A stretch of 64,000 bases of DNA from DATEOR01 sp963841425 (lineage in GTDB: Bacteria > Actinomycetota > Thermoleophilia > Gaiellales > Gaiellaceae): the NCBI GenBank assembly GCA_963841425.1, contig CAWJCL010000003.1, forward strand, positions 124,001 through 188,000. The letters run 5' to 3'. The notes below the pieces were generated by a model, which did no database searches, was not told the DNA's origin, and saw only the letters and a program-made list of their open reading frames with translations. This document shows, piece by piece, positions 61,856-64,000 of this stretch. Positions within the stretch are counted from its first letter, which is position 1, and each line of letters starts with the position of its first letter. The position numbers were made by a program, and so were the translations under genes.

Positions 61856-62245
61856 TTACTCGAGCTCGAGAGCTAGCGCACGAGTACGCTCGGCGATCTC
61901 GTCACGAATGCGGCGCACCTCGTCCGGCGGCAGTCCGGCCGGGTTTTCGAGCTCCCAGTCGACATAGCGCTTGCCGGGTATGTAGGGGCAGGCGTCTCCG
62001 CAACCCATCGTCACGATCACGTCGGCCCATTCGGCGTCCGCCTGGTCGAGCTCGTGGGGCACGCGGCTCTCGAGGTCGACGCCCAGCTCGCTCATGGCTG
62101 CAACGACCTCGGGATGCACGTGGGCCGCCGGCGCCGTCCCGGCCGAGCGAGCCTCGTGGCGCCCCTCGGCGATTCCGGTGAAGAGCGCCTCTGCCATTTG
62201 CGAGCGGCCGGCGTTCTGGACGCAGACGAAGAGGACTCGGCTCAT
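61856..62245 (-). CDS. arsC: thioredoxin/mycothiol-type arsenate reductase
   Basis: A 129-residue low-molecular-weight phosphatase-fold arsenate reductase. The P-loop CVQNAGRSQ is at 8-16 and a second Cys pair, GCGDACP, near 80-86 matches the disulphide relay of arsenate-specific members. It reduces arsenate to arsenite. The ATG at 62245 overlaps the aquaporin stop. It ends the arsenic operon. Confidence 0.92.
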   Translation of the reverse strand: MSRVLFVCVQNAGRSQMAEALFTGIAEGRHEARSAGTAPAAHVHPEVVAAMSELGVDLESRVPHELDQADAEWADVIVTMGCGDACPYIPGKRYVDWELENPAGLPPDEVRRIRDEIAERTRALALELE

Positions 62246-62907
62246 GGCGGCTTCGGCTCTCCTCGGACGAATTGGTACGCGAGTCCGCCCAGCGAAGCCC
62301 CAAGGAGGGGCGCGACCACGTAGAGCCACAGGGCGTGAAAGTTTCCGGAGGCGATGGCGGGACCGATCGAGCGCATCGGATTCATGGAAGCGCCCGAGAT
62401 CGGCCCGCCGAACATGGCGTCGAGGGCAATCGTCCCGCCGATCGCGATTGCGGCCGCTTCGCCGATCGCTCTCGTGTCGGTCGCGACGGCGAGGATCACG
62501 AACATCAGAAAAGCGGTCATCACCAGCTCGAAGAAGAATGATTGCGCCTGCGAGCCGGCGGGAAGCGTGGCGCCTACGTCTGCGACGTCCCCGAGCGAGG
62601 CCCGCAACAGGAGAGCGGCGGCGATGGCGCCCGAAAGCTGAGCAGACCAGTAGCCGGCGGCGCGCGGCCAGGGGAAATGCCGCGTGAGAGCAAAGGCGAA
62701 CGTGACCGCCCCGTTGAAATGCGCGCCCGAGATGTGCCCGACGGCATAGATCATCACCATGATCACCAGGCCGAAGGTGATGGCGACCCCTACGTGCCCG
62801 AGCGCCTCCGTCTTTGCGTCGACCATGACCGCGCCTGCCCCTGCGAAGACGAGCGCGAAGGTCCCGACCGCCTCGGCGGCGAGGACGCGTGCGGTCGCGA
62901 GCGCCAT
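62242..62907 (-). CDS. aquaporin/MIP-family channel in arsenic operon
   Basis: A 221-residue MIP channel with six transmembrane segments. The two pore boxes are divergent: SGAHFNGAV (NGA instead of NPA) and SMNPMRS (NPM). By position between an ArsN-like gene and arsC it probably lets arsenite leave the cell, as AqpS does in Sinorhizobium (known precedent; inference here). The ATG at 62907 shares a base with the preceding stop (TGATG). Confidence 0.88.
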   Translation of the reverse strand: MALATARVLAAEAVGTFALVFAGAGAVMVDAKTEALGHVGVAITFGLVIMVMIYAVGHISGAHFNGAVTFAFALTRHFPWPRAAGYWSAQLSGAIAAALLLRASLGDVADVGATLPAGSQAQSFFFELVMTAFLMFVILAVATDTRAIGEAAAIAIGGTIALDAMFGGPISGASMNPMRSIGPAIASGNFHALWLYVVAPLLGASLGGLAYQFVRGEPKPP

Positions 62908-63413
62908 CAGACGATCGTCTCGCTCCGGCGCTCGAGGAGCAGAACGTCCCGCCACACGCCGTCGAGCTTCCCCAGCCGCTTGTGTGTCCCGACCGTCGCA
63001 AAGCCGACCGCTTCGTGCAGGCGGACGCTCTCCTCGTTCTCGGGGAACATGCCGGCTTCGATCGTCCAGATGCCGGCGGCTTCGGTGGAGGCGATCAGCG
63101 CTTCGAGCAGGAGCCGGCCGACGCCCTGGCCACGGGCGCTCGTCGCGACATAGACGCTGTCCTCGACCACTCCCTGATAGCAGCAGCGACCGGAGACGGG
63201 GCCGACCGCAGCCCATCCCACGACCTCGCCGTCCCGATGGGCGACGAAGCGATGCTCGGCGAGATGGGACGAGTCCCACTCCTCCCAGGCCGGTACGTCC
63301 GTCTCGAAGGTCGCGTTTCTCGTCGCGATCCCCTCCTCGTACACGCGCGCGACTCCGGGCCAGTGCTCGGGCCGCAGGGCTTCGATCGTCGTCGGCGCCG
63401 ACTCGACGGCCAT
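62907..63413 (-). CDS. GNAT acetyltransferase, ArsN/phosphinothricin-type
   Basis: A 168-residue GNAT enzyme of the phosphinothricin/methionine-sulfoximine acetyltransferase group. RNATFETDVPAWEEWD near 32-47, the acetyl-CoA motif ARGQGVGRLLLEALI near 97-111 and the C-terminal VGTHKRLGKLDGVWRDV are typical. In an arsenic operon this matches ArsN, which acetylates the arsenical antibiotic arsinothricin; a phosphinothricin-like substrate is possible. Start and stop both share a base with neighbours (TGATG). Confidence 0.87.
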   Translation of the reverse strand: MAVESAPTTIEALRPEHWPGVARVYEEGIATRNATFETDVPAWEEWDSSHLAEHRFVAHRDGEVVGWAAVGPVSGRCCYQGVVEDSVYVATSARGQGVGRLLLEALIASTEAAGIWTIEAGMFPENEESVRLHEAVGFATVGTHKRLGKLDGVWRDVLLLERRSETIV

Positions 63414-64000
63414 CAGCAGCAGCCCGCGCGCTCGGCGGGTTGCACGACGGGCAGGCCTTTCGCCGCGGGGTTCTTCGTCTTCACCGCCTTGACGATCGCG
63501 CCGTGGATGCCGTCGGCGACCTCGTGTGTGAACCCGACCGAGATGTCCTCGAACCCCACCGCCTGGAGGCCGACCTCGTATTCGGACTTCGAGAGCGCGC
63601 CCGCGATGCAACCGACGTAGGAGCCACGCTCCGCCTGCTCCTCCTCCGTGAGCCGGTCCTCGGCGACGATGTCGGAGATGCCGAGCCGGCCGCCCGGCTT
63701 GAGCACGCGTGAGATCTCGAGCAGGACCTCGGCCTTGTCGGTCGAGAGGTTGACGACGCAGTTGGAGATGACGACGTCGACGGAGTCGGCGGGCAGCGGG
63801 ATCTGCTCGATCAGGCCCTTGAGGAAGACGGCGTTCCGGATCCCCGCGTCTGCAGCGTTCTTGCGCGCGAGCGCGAGCATCTCGTCGGTCATGTCGAGCC
63901 CGTACGCGAGTCCGCTCGGCCCGACCCGCTTCGCCGAGAGGATGACATCGATTCCTCCGCCGGAGCCGAGGTCCAGGACGGTTTCGCCCTCCCTGAGCTC
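63413..64000 (-). CDS. arsM: arsenite S-adenosylmethyltransferase, partial
   Basis: The C-terminal 195 residues; the 5' end lies beyond the window. The methyltransferase motif VLDLGSGGGIDVILSAKRVG is at the edge. ArsM arsenic-binding cysteines are visible in ISNCVVNLS and YVGCIAGAL, and the protein ends in a Cys pair (AGCC). It methylates arsenite to methylated arsenicals. It is the first visible gene of the operon; no ArsR regulator is inside the window. Confidence 0.92.
   Translation of the reverse strand, partial: ELREGETVLDLGSGGGIDVILSAKRVGPSGLAYGLDMTDEMLALARKNAADAGIRNAVFLKGLIEQIPLPADSVDVVISNCVVNLSTDKAEVLLEISRVLKPGGRLGISDIVAEDRLTEEEQAERGSYVGCIAGALSKSEYEVGLQAVGFEDISVGFTHEVADGIHGAIVKAVKTKNPAAKGLPVVQPAERAGCC

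Noticed and set aside
1..64000. CRISPR array, intact insertion sequence, prophage or replication origin
   Set aside because: I found no regularly spaced repeats, transposase motifs, phage structural genes or DnaA-box clusters in the window.

Overview
The window is GC-rich, densely coded chromosomal DNA. GTG and TTG starts are frequent and stop/start overlaps (ATGA, GTGA, TGATG) are common. Gene content includes NDP-forming acyl-CoA synthetases, many acyl-CoA dehydrogenases, hydratases and short-chain dehydrogenases, a TPP riboswitch and thioredoxin/mycothiol-type ArsC. This fits a soil or sediment actinobacterium; a Thermoleophilia/Gaiellales-like lineage is my guess, not something the sequence proves. 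The last gene (arsM) runs off the right edge.

Layout. (1) 122-5669 (+) is a tightly overlapping run: MDR dehydrogenase, 6-pyruvoyl-tetrahydropterin-synthase-like protein, GT4 glycosyltransferase, methyltransferase, flippase-like membrane protein, RibD-type reductase and GTP cyclohydrolase II. It converges with a CDP-alcohol phosphotransferase/sulfatase fusion (5658-8036, -). Together they look like an undescribed pathway for a modified, glycosylated and perhaps lipid-linked pterin- or ribitylaminopyrimidine-type product, and this is the main candidate novel system. (2) 8121-10417 holds a methyltransferase, a zinc alcohol dehydrogenase and a cupin. (3) 10432-12475 is a decayed integration site next to tRNA-Arg(CCU): two partial copies of the tRNA 3' half, a frameshifted helix-turn-helix pseudogene, two orphan secreted/membrane genes and a broken reductase pseudogene. 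(4) 12574-23997 contains an ABC-2 exporter, an M15 peptidase, hydrolases, a class III cyclase, PhzF, a TPP-riboswitch operon (cytX, PfkB kinase, BNR-type protein), an FAD amine oxidase and a dihaem cytochrome c.

(5) 24035-28845 is an acyl-CoA catabolic run whose NDP-forming synthetase is frameshifted. (6) 28849-39056 is mostly on the minus strand: a PotABCD-type transporter behind an acyl-CoA dehydrogenase, cupin and Rieske oxygenase, then a nitrilase-family enzyme, a trimethylamine-dehydrogenase-like flavoprotein and a thioesterase. This region may handle methylated amines. (7) 39094-47215 is a second acyl-CoA operon followed by a convergent TPP enzyme / aminotransferase / hydratase operon. 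(8) 47254-55000 carries hydrolases: CocE, beta-lactamase family, amidohydrolase with Rieske ferredoxin, YtcJ-like and M20 peptidase. (9) 54997-61805 is an oligopeptide ABC transporter operon led by an LD-carboxypeptidase, suggesting uptake of peptides or murein fragments. (10) 61856-64000 is an arsenic operon (arsM, arsN-like, aquaporin, arsC).

Intergenic space is small. Several gaps hold strong inverted repeats (18669-18781, 45521-45594, 49245-49352, 58022-58048) that may be regulatory RNA structures or small repeat elements.
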